The notes beneath the pieces were generated by a model. That model saw nothing but the letters and a program-made list of their open reading frames with translations, did not search any database and was not told the DNA's origin. A program made the position numbers and the translations under genes. Shown in pieces: positions 25,081 through 36,200 of a DNA stretch of 64,000 nucleotides. The DNA lies in assembly GCA_905116865.2 (NCBI GenBank), contig CAJHNH020006002.1, positions 248,001-312,000 of the forward strand, read 5' to 3'. The stretch comes from Candidula unifasciata (Eukaryota > Mollusca > Gastropoda > Stylommatophora > Geomitridae). The stretch's first letter is position 1. Each line of letters opens with the position of its first letter.

Positions 25081-25526
25081 AATTAAAAATACCACACTTA
25101 TGTACCATTTAATAACCTGTAGTTAACTATAACAGATACATTTTGGCAACATTTAAAATCCATAGTCACCACAAATATGGTAATTTGGTGTACTTATGTT
25201 AGTAGCCCGGGATAGGAGCCTGTCCTACTTCTATGCGCGTCCACCGGGTGGTGGGTGGTGGAAAGGCCTCTAGATATAGAGGTTAGCCACGAATATATTG
25301 AATAAGTGGCCGTGGACCAAAACAGGTGATGATCATTGAGAGGAGGCGAGTTTATAAAATACCTCAAAACTCTACGACATGGCCATCGGTGGGTAAAAGG
25401 CGCCATAACCTCTCCCCCCTGCTGTCTTGCAGGGAAGTCTCTTTAGACAAAAGCTGTTGGAGTCAAACCATATACAAACCGGCGGAAGTCAAGGGGAAAC
25501 CACCACTGCATTCTCCCAAGAAAATC

Positions 25527-27087
25527 ATGCCTCGAAACATAACTACTTCAGATAATGACGTGAATAGGGATTCCAGTGGAATCACCTCGTCCGGTAGGGA
25601 GCATCATGTTCAACGGGTGATACCTGACCGTCATCCGGCTACTGTAGAAAAAGTAAAAGGTAGAAACATTTTGAACATTGGTACATGGAATGACAGAACA
25701 ACAACAACAACAACGGAAAGCTCGATAACATCAAGATGGAAATAAAGAGAATGAGCACCAACATATTAGAAATTAGTGAAATGCGATGGCCAGGAGCAGG
25801 GGAAAGTATTCAAATCAGCAAATAATTATTTACTCAGGTGGGAAGGGATATAGTAAGGGGGTTGGTATTATTTTGGATCCAAAGAACTCAAAAACTGTGA
25901 AAGGATTTTGGACAATGTCAAATAGAATACTATTAGTAAAACTTTACGGCAGACCGTTTGACATCAACTTAGTGCATATTTACGTCTCAACAGCCGATAG
26001 TTCAGCAAGAAGACATTGACGCATTTTATGACGAGTTAGACATGGCTGTTGATCAATGCAGAAATTATGAAGTAACTGGTACTTGGAGATTTCAGCGCGA
26101 AAATAAGAAGGGATAAAGTGTACGGAAACACAGGTGGCTATGGCCTAGGAGAAAAGAATATGAGAGATGACAGATTATAAGCATGGGCTGAGTCGCACAG
26201 CATGATAATAGGTAACACCATCCTCGAAGATTGTGGACTTGGAACAGTCCTGGCGATAATGTTTGCAATCAAATCGATTATATTTTGATTTCAAGAAGAT
26301 TCAGGAGCAGCTTGGTTGGAGCAAAGGCTAGACCAGGGGCAAACTGCTTTAGTGAACATGTTTCAGTTACAGGAAAGATTGATTAAAATAAAACTGAAGA
26401 ATATTAAGAAAACACCACTGAACATTATGTTAAATTTAGGAATACTTAGAACGGATAAAGAAATTAGGGAACATTACGATGTCACTGTACAAAACCAGTA
26501 TAATGCAATAGAAATTATACAAACTATTGTCGAATAGTGGGATATGTTGCGCGAGTCAATTCAGCAGACACACACATACACAAAATCCCACCAACCCACA
26601 GAGTTGCAAAAAAAAAAAAAAATAAATAAATGGATGTCAACCAAAATTCTGCAGTTGATGAATGAAAGAAGGAAGAAAAATAATGATAAAGATGAATACT
26701 CTATAAAACAAAAAGAAATAGTGAACAAATGCAAAGTAGTTGAAGAAACCTGGCTGAATCAAATGTGTACAGAGGTTGGGGAAAATCACAGGAAAGACTC
26801 ACATTCCATGTACCAACAGATATATATGTTAACAGGAAAGATGCCCCGTAACAGCACTGGATGTTTGAAATCAAAAGATGGCGACTTATTAATGGGACAT
26901 AGTAATATAATTAACAGATGGACAGAGTATATAGGGGAATTGTATGATGATAATAGACCAGATGTAGAACTGCAGACCAACAATGATGGTCCACCAATAA
27001 TGACTGCAAACGTTGAGGATGCATTGCATCATATGAAGAAAGGAAAACCACCCGGGCCAGACAACATCTCACTGGAAGAAAATTAAG
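25527..27087 (+). pseudogene. RTE LINE endonuclease and RT N-terminus (broken)
   Basis: Pieces in order: NILNIGTWNDRT (start of the apurinic-type endonuclease, usually TWNVRT), ISEMRW after a frame change (25743 onward), LGDFSAKIRRD (the GDFNA motif) near 26083, a linker, and KKGKPPGPDNIS (RT block 0/1) just before the frame is cut by the nested insert. Several stops and frameshifts mean no active enzyme is encoded. It is homologous in order to BovB/RTE ORF2. Confidence 0.8.
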
Positions 27088-27110
27088 CCCTGGGAGATTT
27101 TGGAATTGAA

Positions 27111-28709
27111 TGTTGAATTAAGAATGGACATCACAGCACTCGGGACACTCCCATAAGAGGTCTGTCCACATCTTCAGCAGCAAGCGCAGAGTTAAAATTC
27201 CGATGGTACCAGTAACAGTCTGATTGTATATCCGTCTTCCCACTCCCCCGAGTGTCGAGCGTCGGCCAGATCCCCTTGTAACTCCTCGTAGTGCCTTTCT
27301 CCTCAGACCGTAATGATCTATCTGTTCCTCGGCACGGTTCACTCGCTCCCAAAGGGCCCTCAGAACATTCAGTTTGTGAAATATCAGTTCACTACCAAGT
27401 GGTGCAGAACCGGCCAGTCTTTCCGCCTGCTTATTTCCCAACACACCGGCGTAACCTGGATAAAATATCCAAAGGATGCCAACTACCCGGGACCTCTGAA
27501 GTGATGCCTGCCACTCTGCACGGAGCATGGCTATCTCCACCTTTCGCAGCATGCTCTGTGAGTCAGTTACAATGACGACAGGTGTGTACAGCTGATTCTC
27601 AAGCCACCTCCATTCTCAAACTAGACGTTGTGATATCATATGCCAGGCTTTGTTGAGCCAAGCGACGTCCATTCGCCTTCGCTATGAACCCCCAAGCACT
27701 TCGTCTGTCCCTCACCACAGAGCCATCTGTATATAAAGTCACATCACTTGGGCGGGAATTGTCATGAATCCTTTGTTGAACTTCTGGTTCTGCAGCACCA
27801 GCTGGCCAGTCCTTGCACTCACGCCGCAAAGTGATTAGAACCCCACACAAGTCTGAAACATGATCGGACACTTTGACACACTCCTCTTCTCGCCTAAATT
27901 TATCAAGCCTGCACACATGTCGAATTGTGTCTTCAGCTTGCGCCATCCAAGACTTTCCTCTTTTCAGTCTGTGACCTTAGCTCTATCAAGGACTTCATGC
28001 AGGAAGTGCCTCTTGTCCGCAGCTACTCTGAGATATGACTTTGCCTGCAGAACTTGGAGCCTATATGAAATAGTAGGCATTGCAAGTATATTTCGCATAC
28101 ATACAACCGAGGTATCTCTTGTACATCATAGAATCACCAGCATGGCTTCATTCTGTATGCGTTCAAGTTTCATCAGCTGACTCTTTGATATGGTAAGCAT
28201 TCCAAGTCCATAATCTATCACCGACAAGATCACGTGCTGGAACATTGTGAGCAAAATTTTTTGTTCCATGTCCATTCCTGCCATTAATCTTGAGAGCATT
28301 GGGTCCTTTTTGGCATTTCACTGCAACTGCATACACACGATCCCTGAAGGACAGGCTTTTATCGAAAATGATATCCAGGTACCTCAGTTTGCTTTCTCTT
28401 TTGATGTTACTGTTATGAACTGTGAGGTTTGGAACACAAGCTTTTACAATTCTATTGTCCAGAGAACACCACAAAACAGCTGCTTTTTCTGAGTTGATAA
28501 CAGCACCATTTTCGGCACACCAGTCAGTCACTTTGTCCACAGTTGCTGGTAGCTCGTGAGCTATCCGTCGCCTATCTCTCCCCTGCCTATATGCAAGAAC
28601 AACATCGGCAAATGTCAATATTCTTCCAACACCTGGTGATTCAAGTTCTGCAATCTATTGTATCGAGCACAGTGCACGCACTCCGTAGCTCCGGCGATGA
28701 TTCTTTGTA
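27111..28709 (-). mobile_element. 5'-truncated RNase H-bearing LINE nested in the RTE, 12-bp TSD
   Basis: The host RTE frame breaks at TTTGGAATTGAA (27099-27110) and resumes after an identical TTTGGAATTGAA (28710-28721), a perfect 12-bp target-site duplication. The 1.6-kb insert lies in reverse orientation. It encodes the last part of a reverse transcriptase and an RNase H domain, with the 3' end at the left. The start of the RT and the endonuclease are absent, consistent with 5' truncation during reverse transcription. The insertion is younger than the RTE copy. Confidence 0.9.
27118..28618 (-). pseudogene. RT C-terminus plus RNase H of a Jockey/I-type LINE (broken)
   Basis: Read on the minus strand: FADVVLAYRQGRD (RT catalytic FADD with the second Asp lost) and LRYLDIIFDKSLSF (the YLGxxxD motif) in 28618-28163. 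LYTDGSVVRDRRSAWGFIA (RNase H strand with catalytic Asp) and SSLRMEVA (catalytic Glu) lie in 27946-27599. YPGYAGVLGNKQAERLAGSA (RNase H end) is in 27552-27118. The three frames are offset by frameshifts. RNase H downstream of the RT places it among I/Jockey-group LINEs. Confidence 0.82.
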
Positions 28710-28721
28710 TTTGGAATTGAA

Positions 28722-30060
28722 ATAATAATTTAACTTTTAAATGATATTTATAACAGTAGGTATATTCCAAATGACCTTTTAAAATCCATATTTATAGCTC
28801 TGCCAAATAAACCAGGCACTTTAAAATGTGAAGACCATCGCACAATTATGAGTCACATGACTAAGATTTTACTGAGAATAATTATGAGAGTAATAAGAAA
28901 TACAATTAAACCAGAAATCAGCGATGAACAATGTGGATTTGTAGAAGGAAAAGGTACAAACAATGCCATATACATCCTAAGGACATTGTCAGAAAGAGCT
29001 ATAGAAGTAAAGACTGATTTGTACTTATGCTTCATAGACTATACAAAAGAGTTTGACTGTGTGAAACATGAAGAAGTAATCAAACTGTTAGAAAAATTAA
29101 ACATTGATGGGAAAGATCTACAAATAATAAAGTTTAAGTATTGGCAGCAAGCAGCAGCTATAAGAACTAACAACTGTTTAGGTACATTTCAAAGCATAAA
29201 GATGGGCGTACGGCAAGGATGTGTACTGTCACCTGATTTGTTTTCAATATACAGTGAATATAATGAGATATTTAACTGATATGCCCAAAATTGTGGTTGG
29301 TGGGCACAATATAAACAATATGTGTCATGCTGATGACGCAGTCTTGATAACGAGTCAGAAAGAGCTACAGGAAATGATAGACTTTGTGGTGGTACAAAGT
29401 GAAAGAATTGGCCTCAGTTTGAATAATGGGAAGACAGAAGTAATGGTGGTATCAAAGAAACGAATTATTCCTAAGTGTGTAATAAAAGTTGATGGTGTTA
29501 TTTTAGGACAAGTACAGAAATTTAAGTATCTGGGCACATGGATAAAATCAGATGGAAGATGCATGAGATAAGAAACAGAATAGGACAGGCAAAAACTACA
29601 TTTTATAAAGTGAAGAAGATCTTATCCAATATATCTTTGTCATTGAAGGTTAGAAACAGAATGCTTGCTTGCTACATACATCCCGTTTTAACATATGGCT
29701 GTGAGTTCTGGACAATCGGTAGGCAGGCCAAACAATACCATAAGGCCTCGGAGATGTGGTTTTACAGACGAATGCTTAAAATACTTTGGATAGTCAAAAA
29801 CCAAGAGGTTTGGAAAGAGGCGGGAACTCGAAGACAACTAATAACAAACATCAGAAGGAGACAGTCGTCATTTTTCGGTCATGTTATGTAAGAGGGAAAA
29901 TGGAACATATTGTGACCACTGGAAAGATCTGTGGAAGAAGGGATAGAGGAAAACAACGAGAGAAGATTCTTGGCAGTCTTGTTGCATGGCATGGAGGTGT
30001 GTCAGCACACAAACTAATACATGCTGCAGGAGATCGAAGACTGTGAGAGGCATGCCACGT
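28722..30060 (+). pseudogene. RTE LINE reverse transcriptase and C-terminal domain (broken)
   Basis: After the nested insert the frame resumes: LPNKPGTLKCEDHRTISLM, EQCGFVEGKGTNNAIYILR, LCFIDYTKEFDCVKHEE (RT block A Asp), MGVRQGCVLSPDLFSIY, then after a frameshift MCHADDAVLI, the catalytic YADD box with Tyr changed to His. Further on come LNNGKTEVMVVSK, FKYLGTWIKSDG, TYGCEFWTI and FFGHVM. The C-terminal RDRGKQREK and AGDRRL follow, and then the TGA tail. It resembles BovB/RTE ORF2 in order and wording. Confidence 0.88.
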
Positions 30061-30110
30061 CAGTCAGCAAGGCACCTGATGATGATGATGATGATGATGA
30101 ATGTTAGTAG

Positions 30111-30198
30111 ATGGCAGAGAATTATTCGAAGAATGTATCCTACTAAAAGTACGAACTGTTTCTTGTACGATGGGCGAGTACAAAATTTGGATTGAAAG
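30111..30198 (+). promoter_or_regulatory. Residual SMN 5' leader between the RTE insertion and the start codon
   Basis: Only 88 bp separate the RTE target-site duplication from the SMN ATG. There is no TATA box. Upstream ATGs in another frame, including one overlapping the TSD at 30101 that opens a frame running past the SMN start, could act as upstream start codons if transcribed. The former upstream promoter would now lie left of 25196. Confidence 0.45.
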
Positions 30199-30243
30199 AT
30201 GGCAGACGCAGATCATGGCTATGTTCTCTATCAGAGAGGAGAG
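30199..30243 (+). CDS. SMN1: SMN exon 1 (start codon, 15 codons)
   Basis: ATG with A at -3 and G at +4 encodes MADADHGYVLYQRGE, then a GTACCG donor in phase 0. VLYQRGE corresponds to the human VLFRRG block directly before the Gemin2-binding region, which supports the start although the donor is weak. It lies 98 bp right of the end of the RTE. Confidence 0.8.
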
Positions 30244-33200
30244 GTACCGTTGCCGTTTATATATTGCACACCTGCATGTTTGGTTATTGTCATTTTGTGG
30301 GTTGGTCTGTCTATGCATATATTTACCCTGCCCAGCTATCCATTTATGCGCCGGCCAACAAAATGACAGTTTATGTAAATGAAAATCACCGATTTATGGT
30401 CGATTGATTTTAATTATTTTTTAGCACGGCGGAGTCAGTAAGTTTTGTTCTTCCACACATCCCCACTCCTGCTTTTTACTTCATCTTTCCATCCGTTTGA
30501 GGAGTCAGTAGTAGTTTCGTTTTTGAGACTGTTCACTCTCTTCGGTTTGACTTTCCGTTTTCCTCCAACATATTGAATCAATCACACTGATATATTCTCT
30601 GTATTTATCAGTTATCAGGATATCTTATTATTTATTAAAAATTTTTATTTAACCCTTTTAGCACGGGAAGTTTTTCAGAGGTCTAGCCAAAAACACGGAG
30701 CATTTTTTCAGTGAATTTGGTTATTACTTTATTTAATTTTTTGACAGATTTCTGTTATTCTGACCCCTATGAAATAATATATCTATTTGAAGGATATAGA
30801 TTGAAGTTCGTGATTTTCACAATATCGTTAAAATTAATTGATGTGTAGTATATGCAAATTATCTCATTTGCATATCTACAAATAGAAAATATGAATTTGA
30901 ATTTTCAACTTCAATGCTTGAAACATAAAACTAAAAACAAAAATTTTTTTTATTTGAAATCATTTTATTGATCTTTGGCCTTTTTACAAATGTTGTAAGC
31001 AATTCAATAGTCTAAAACAGGTATATATAAGTGAAACAGCAATAATATCTTTAGGTGACATGTATTTTTCACCATCAGTCAGCACTAGAAATGGATTTGC
31101 CGGAGTGTCAACACCTTCGGGTGGATATACCCTGAGCCATAGTTGGGCTGTGGTCTGAACACAACAGCGTCCCCATCTGATTCCCACTATTACTACTAAC
31201 ACTAAATCCTGCATCAGTATCAACAGAATTAGTGTCATCACTTGATTCAAATGTTTTATCAACATCAAGTTTAGGGGCAGAAACATACGAGTCAGACATA
31301 CTTTTAGCGGTTCAGGTCACTATCCAAAAAATTCAACAACAATTTTCACTTCGATACCAAACACTCGAAAGTCGCCATGCGTAAAGATGATACCGCAGTT
31401 AATATAAAGGAATCACTTTCAGTGTTTCAAAGTAGGAGATTTCTTAGCGGTTCGAGGCGAAACACGATCGGGCCGATCATCGGCCGTTCCGTGTTTTTGG
31501 CCAGACATCCGCCGGCCGATAATCGGCCCGTCCGTGCTAAGAGGGTTAAATCAATCAGTTGAATCAGCTATCAAATTTGCATATGTATGCATGCATAAAA
31601 AAACAAAATCAGGCTATCCTCCGAATAACGGCACAAAAGATGGTGGCCGCAAACTATCCTTACGACGAGCCTCAGTCACGTGTCAATTGCGCACTTCCGG
31701 CGACTTAATTTGCGGTTTTCCGGCGACTACCGCCACCGCTATGAGTCCCCCACGCTCATGCGGCGTGGACTGGGGCTAAACGAGGGCTAGGACTCTCGAG
31801 CAAAGCTGCAGGAGATGCGGAAGCTGCTGCTCGTGAGTCCTAGCCATTTAGCTTAGCCCCAATCCACGCCACGTGAGAGGCGTGTGGCGGTAGTCACTGG
31901 AAAACGGCAAATTCAGTCACCGGAAGTGCGCAATTGACACGTGACTGAGGCCCGTATGGATAGTTTGCGACCGCCATCTTTTGTGCCCGTTATTCGGAGG
32001 ATAGCCAAAAATCATTTTAAAAATAATTAATTACTCAGGACAGTACTTATACTATCTTAGGGGCAGTAATAGCCAGTTAATCAGTGGTGTTATGTTATTG
32101 GCATTTTGTTTACACACAGACGACGAATGCACATGTTTGAATAGTAAAAAAACATGACTTGTACCTTGCAGGAAGCAGAATCAGACATCTGGGATGACAC
32201 AGTGCTAATTAAAGCTTATGACAGTGCAGTTTCAGCAGTGAAGGTGAGAGAGTATGTTTCTGTTATCTATTAGAGTTAGTTAGTTAGTTGCTGCTTCACG
32301 GCAAACAGGTAACCTCATGCATAATTGCTCCATTCCTGGGCCAACCAAAGCCACACACACACATCCCTGTCCCTTCTATAACAAATTCAAACAGATCACA
32401 GACTTGGCAAAGCCGCTAGCATACCCCTGAAAGGCAGCTGCTAGAAATGCCTACACAAACACTCCACCACTAGAATTGCAGTTCATCATTGATGGACGCA
32501 GCAGTTACAACAAATCAGCAATTTCACATGCAGTATTGTGGCAGCGTGAATTTTATGGCAGCAGGCCACTCATGTTTTGTAAATCTGAATCTCAGCTCAC
32601 AAACCACGTTGAGCACAGTTAAAAAGAAATCTGCAGCTAATATTGTCATGTTATGCTCTCAGTGTGGTAGCCGGGTGATGGAACTATTTCAGAACTAACC
32701 TCTTGACACTATTCCAGCCTCATTAAAAACAAAGGTATGGGCTATATTGTGAGATAAAGACTGCAGTATAGGTTTCATCAAGGCTACTGGCCTCTTGATA
32801 TCTTATTCCTAGCGTTCACTGGCTGTAAACTCCAGTAGACAGTTCTGGTTGTTTGTCCACTTATGAACTTTGGTTTTGTTCCAGAATTTGAGTTATGCCT
32901 ACACATCGGTTTTACAGAACTGGCTTATGTGAATGCAGACTGCTGGTTCCTTGCCTCTCAGGCAGATGCAGTTAGAAGGAAACACTCTAATTGGTATCCT
33001 TTTACACGTTGCTTTTGGGAAGGGGGTTGGCACTGTTCTTCTCTGTTTCTTGGAGACCTGTTGATATCAGTGTTTCTGACAGAAGGATTCAAAATGTTAC
33101 ATTTTGCACCTAACAGTATCTAAGAGATAAAGTAGTCAGTCTCCCACAAGTGCCCTTTATGGCTTCTGATATCCTGCCTGGTTGGTTGTAGTGTTTCTGT

Positions 33201-36200
33201 TCTTTGCTTCTCTTTCAGACCCTGGTCACGCATGGATGCATGTGCTCTTTCTGGCTGGTTGGTTATAGTGTTTCTGTTCTTTGCTTCTCCTACAGACCCT
33301 GGTCACGCATGGATGCATGTGCTCTTTCTGTCTGGTTGGTTGTAGTGTTTCTGTTCTTTGCTTCTCCTTCAGACCCTGGTCACGCATGGATGCATGTGTT
33401 CTTTCTGTCTGGTTGGTTATAGTGTTTCTGTTCTTTGCTTCTCCTACAGACCCTGGTCACGCATGGATGCATGTGTTCTTTCTGTCTGGTTGGTTGAAGT
33501 GTTTCTGTTCTTTGCTTCTCCTTCAGACCCTGGTTATGCATGGATGCATGTGTTCTTTCTGTCTGGTTGGTTGAAGTGTTTCTGTTCTTTGCTTCTCCTT
33601 CAGACCCTGGTTATGCATGGATGCATGTGTTCTTTCTGTCTGGTTGGTTGAAGTGTTTCTGTTCTTTGCTTCTCCTTCAGACCCTGGTTATGCATGGATG
33701 CATGTGTTCTTTCTGTCTGGTTGGTTGAAGTGTTTCTGTTCTTTGCTTCTCCTTCAGACCCTGGTCACGCATGGATGCATGTGTTCTTTCTGTCTGGTTG
33801 GTTATAGTGTTTGTCTACACATAATCAAAAACTACAAAACTATACTTAAAAATGTTCTATGTTTGGTTTTTTCTTTAAACAGGCACAATTGGCGGAACAG
33901 CACCCTGAGTTTGCTGCTGCACATCCTGGCACAAAAACAAAAAAGAAGAAACGAAACAAATCCAAGTCCAAGAAGAAGAAAAGTGTAAGCCAGAGATTCC
34001 ATTGTGCAACTGTCTTTGTATTTCAGAGTTCATCACGTTGTGCTCATCACACTGCGTTTTGAGTAAATATATCCTGTAAATTAAGGGATAGGGTTCAAGG
34101 TCACATAGTCCTAATGTATTATATTAAACATTTTTTTAAAAAATTGTGTGCCACATCACTGACAGGCTTTGTGAAGATGCTTAATTATTCTGAAATACTT
34201 GGTTTGATTTCAGTTGTAGGCTATCTGGCAGCAGACTGCAAATTGTGATAATAGTATAGAGCATTGAGCATCCATAAAGCAGCGGCAATTACTCTGAACA
34301 TTAAATTGGCTGGTAAAATCACTAACAGCCAAAAATGCTGATGTTAATTATGTACAGGATACACAGAGAGCAGACTGTAACATCAGTGGTAGCGTTAAAG
34401 AGAAATACAAAGAAAGACACAGTTTTATTTTGTGTTGCTTGAAGTGTTTTCTGCGGAGCTGAGGCATGGGTATAAAACTAGCAATTTTCTACCCTTCTCA
34501 GCATTTAAACCGAGATCAGCTAAGTTTAAAAAAATTTAGTTGGACAAATAAGTTGAACTTTTCCCCCAGCGTTTGTGTTTGTAAATATACCTATGTCTGT
34601 TGTAACACTGTAGTCCACCAGCCGGCTTCAAACAGTTTGCTTCTGCACTGCAGAGTAGAAGAGGGAGGATTGAGTAAAATTGTAAAGTCTTTTATACCTA
34701 AGTAAGACGTAGGATTGAATAAAACTGTAAAGTCCCTTATACCCAGGTGTAGAAGTGGAAAAGTTAATGCTGTAAAGTACCTTATACCCAAGTGTAAAAG
34801 AGGGAGGATTGAGTAAAATTGTAAAGTCCTTTATACCTAAGTAAGACGTAGGATTGAATAAAACTGTAAAGTCCCTTATATCCAGGTGTAGAAGTGGAAA
34901 AGTTAATGCTGTAAAGTACCTTATACCCAAGTGTAAAAGAGGGAGGATTGAGTAAAATTGTAAAGTCCTTTATACCTAAGTAAGACGTAGGATTGAATAA
35001 AACTGTAAAGTCCCTTATATCGAGGTGTAGAAGTGGAAAAGTTAATGCTGTAAAGTACCTTATACCCAAGTGTAAAAGAGGGAGGATTGAGTAAAGTTGT
35101 AAAGTCCTTTATACCTAAGTAAAGCGTAGGATTGAATAAAACTGTAAAGTCCCTTATACCCAGGTGTAGAAGTGGAAAAGTTAATGCTGTAAAGTACCTT
35201 ATACCCAAGTGTAAAAGAGGGAGGATTGAGTAAAATTGTAAAGTCCTTTATACCTAAGTAAGACGGAGGTTTGAATAAAACTGTAAAGTCCATTATACCC
35301 AGGCGTAGAAGTGAAAAAGTTAATGCTGTAAAGTACCTTATACCCAAGTGTAGAAAAGGGAGAATTTAGTAAAACTGTAAAGTACTTTATACCCAAGTGT
35401 AAAAGTGGAGAGATTAATGCTGTAAAGTACCTTATACCCAAGTGTAGAAGAGAAAGGACTGAGCAAAATTAGTCTCTTACACCAAGATGTAGATGATATG
35501 GAGTTGAGCAAAACTGTAAACCTTACACCAGATGTAAATGATATGGAGTTGAGCAAAACTGTAAACCTTACACCAGATGTAGATGATATGGAGTTGAGCA
35601 GAACTGTAAACCTTACACCAGATTTAAATGATATGGTGAGCAAAACTGTCAACCTTACACCAGATGTAAATGATATGGTGAGCAAAACTGTAAACCTTAC
35701 ACCAGATGTAAATGATATGCTAAGCAAAACTGTAAACCTTACACCAGATGTAGATGATATGGTTGTGAGCAAAACTGTAAACCTTACACCAGATGTAAAT
35801 GATATGGTGAGCAAAACTGTAAACCTTACACCAGATGTAAATGATATGGAGTTGAGCAAAACTGTAAACCTTACACCAGATGTAAATGATATGGTGAGCA
35901 AAACTGTAAACCTTACACCAGATGTAGATGATATGGTAAGCAAAACTGTAAACCTTACACCAGATGTAAATGATATGGAGTTGAGAAAAACTGTAAACAT
36001 TACACCAGATGTAAATGATATGGTGAGCAAAACTGTAAACCTTACACCAGATGTAGATAATATGGTTGTGAGCAAAACTATAAACATTACACCAGATGTA
36101 AATGATATGGTGAGCAAAACTGTAAACCTTACACCAGATGTAGATAATATGGTTGTGAGCAAAACTGTAAACCTTACACCAGATGTAAATGATATGGTTG

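Larger units (their letters stand above)
25206..30100 (+). mobile_element. Near full-length RTE-type LINE with 10-bp TSD
   Basis: ATGTTAGTAG flanks both ends (25196-25205 and 30101-30110), and the right end is a TGA-repeat tail (30078-30100). Both features are typical of RTE-clade LINEs. After subtracting the nested insert and its duplicate (27111-28721) the element is about 3.3 kb, the usual RTE length (family knowledge). A 5' non-coding part to about 25.5 kb is followed by an endonuclease-RT frame that is now broken. The insertion lies 88 bp (TSD excluded) in front of the SMN start codon, in the same orientation as SMN. Confidence 0.88.

Noticed and set aside
31377..31562. Candidate SMN first exon in the piggyBac end (SVFQSRRF)
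   Set aside because: Lacks a phase-0 donor and lies in the transposon terminal region. The exon at 30199-30243 gives VLYQRGE plus a donor and fits human exon 1 better.
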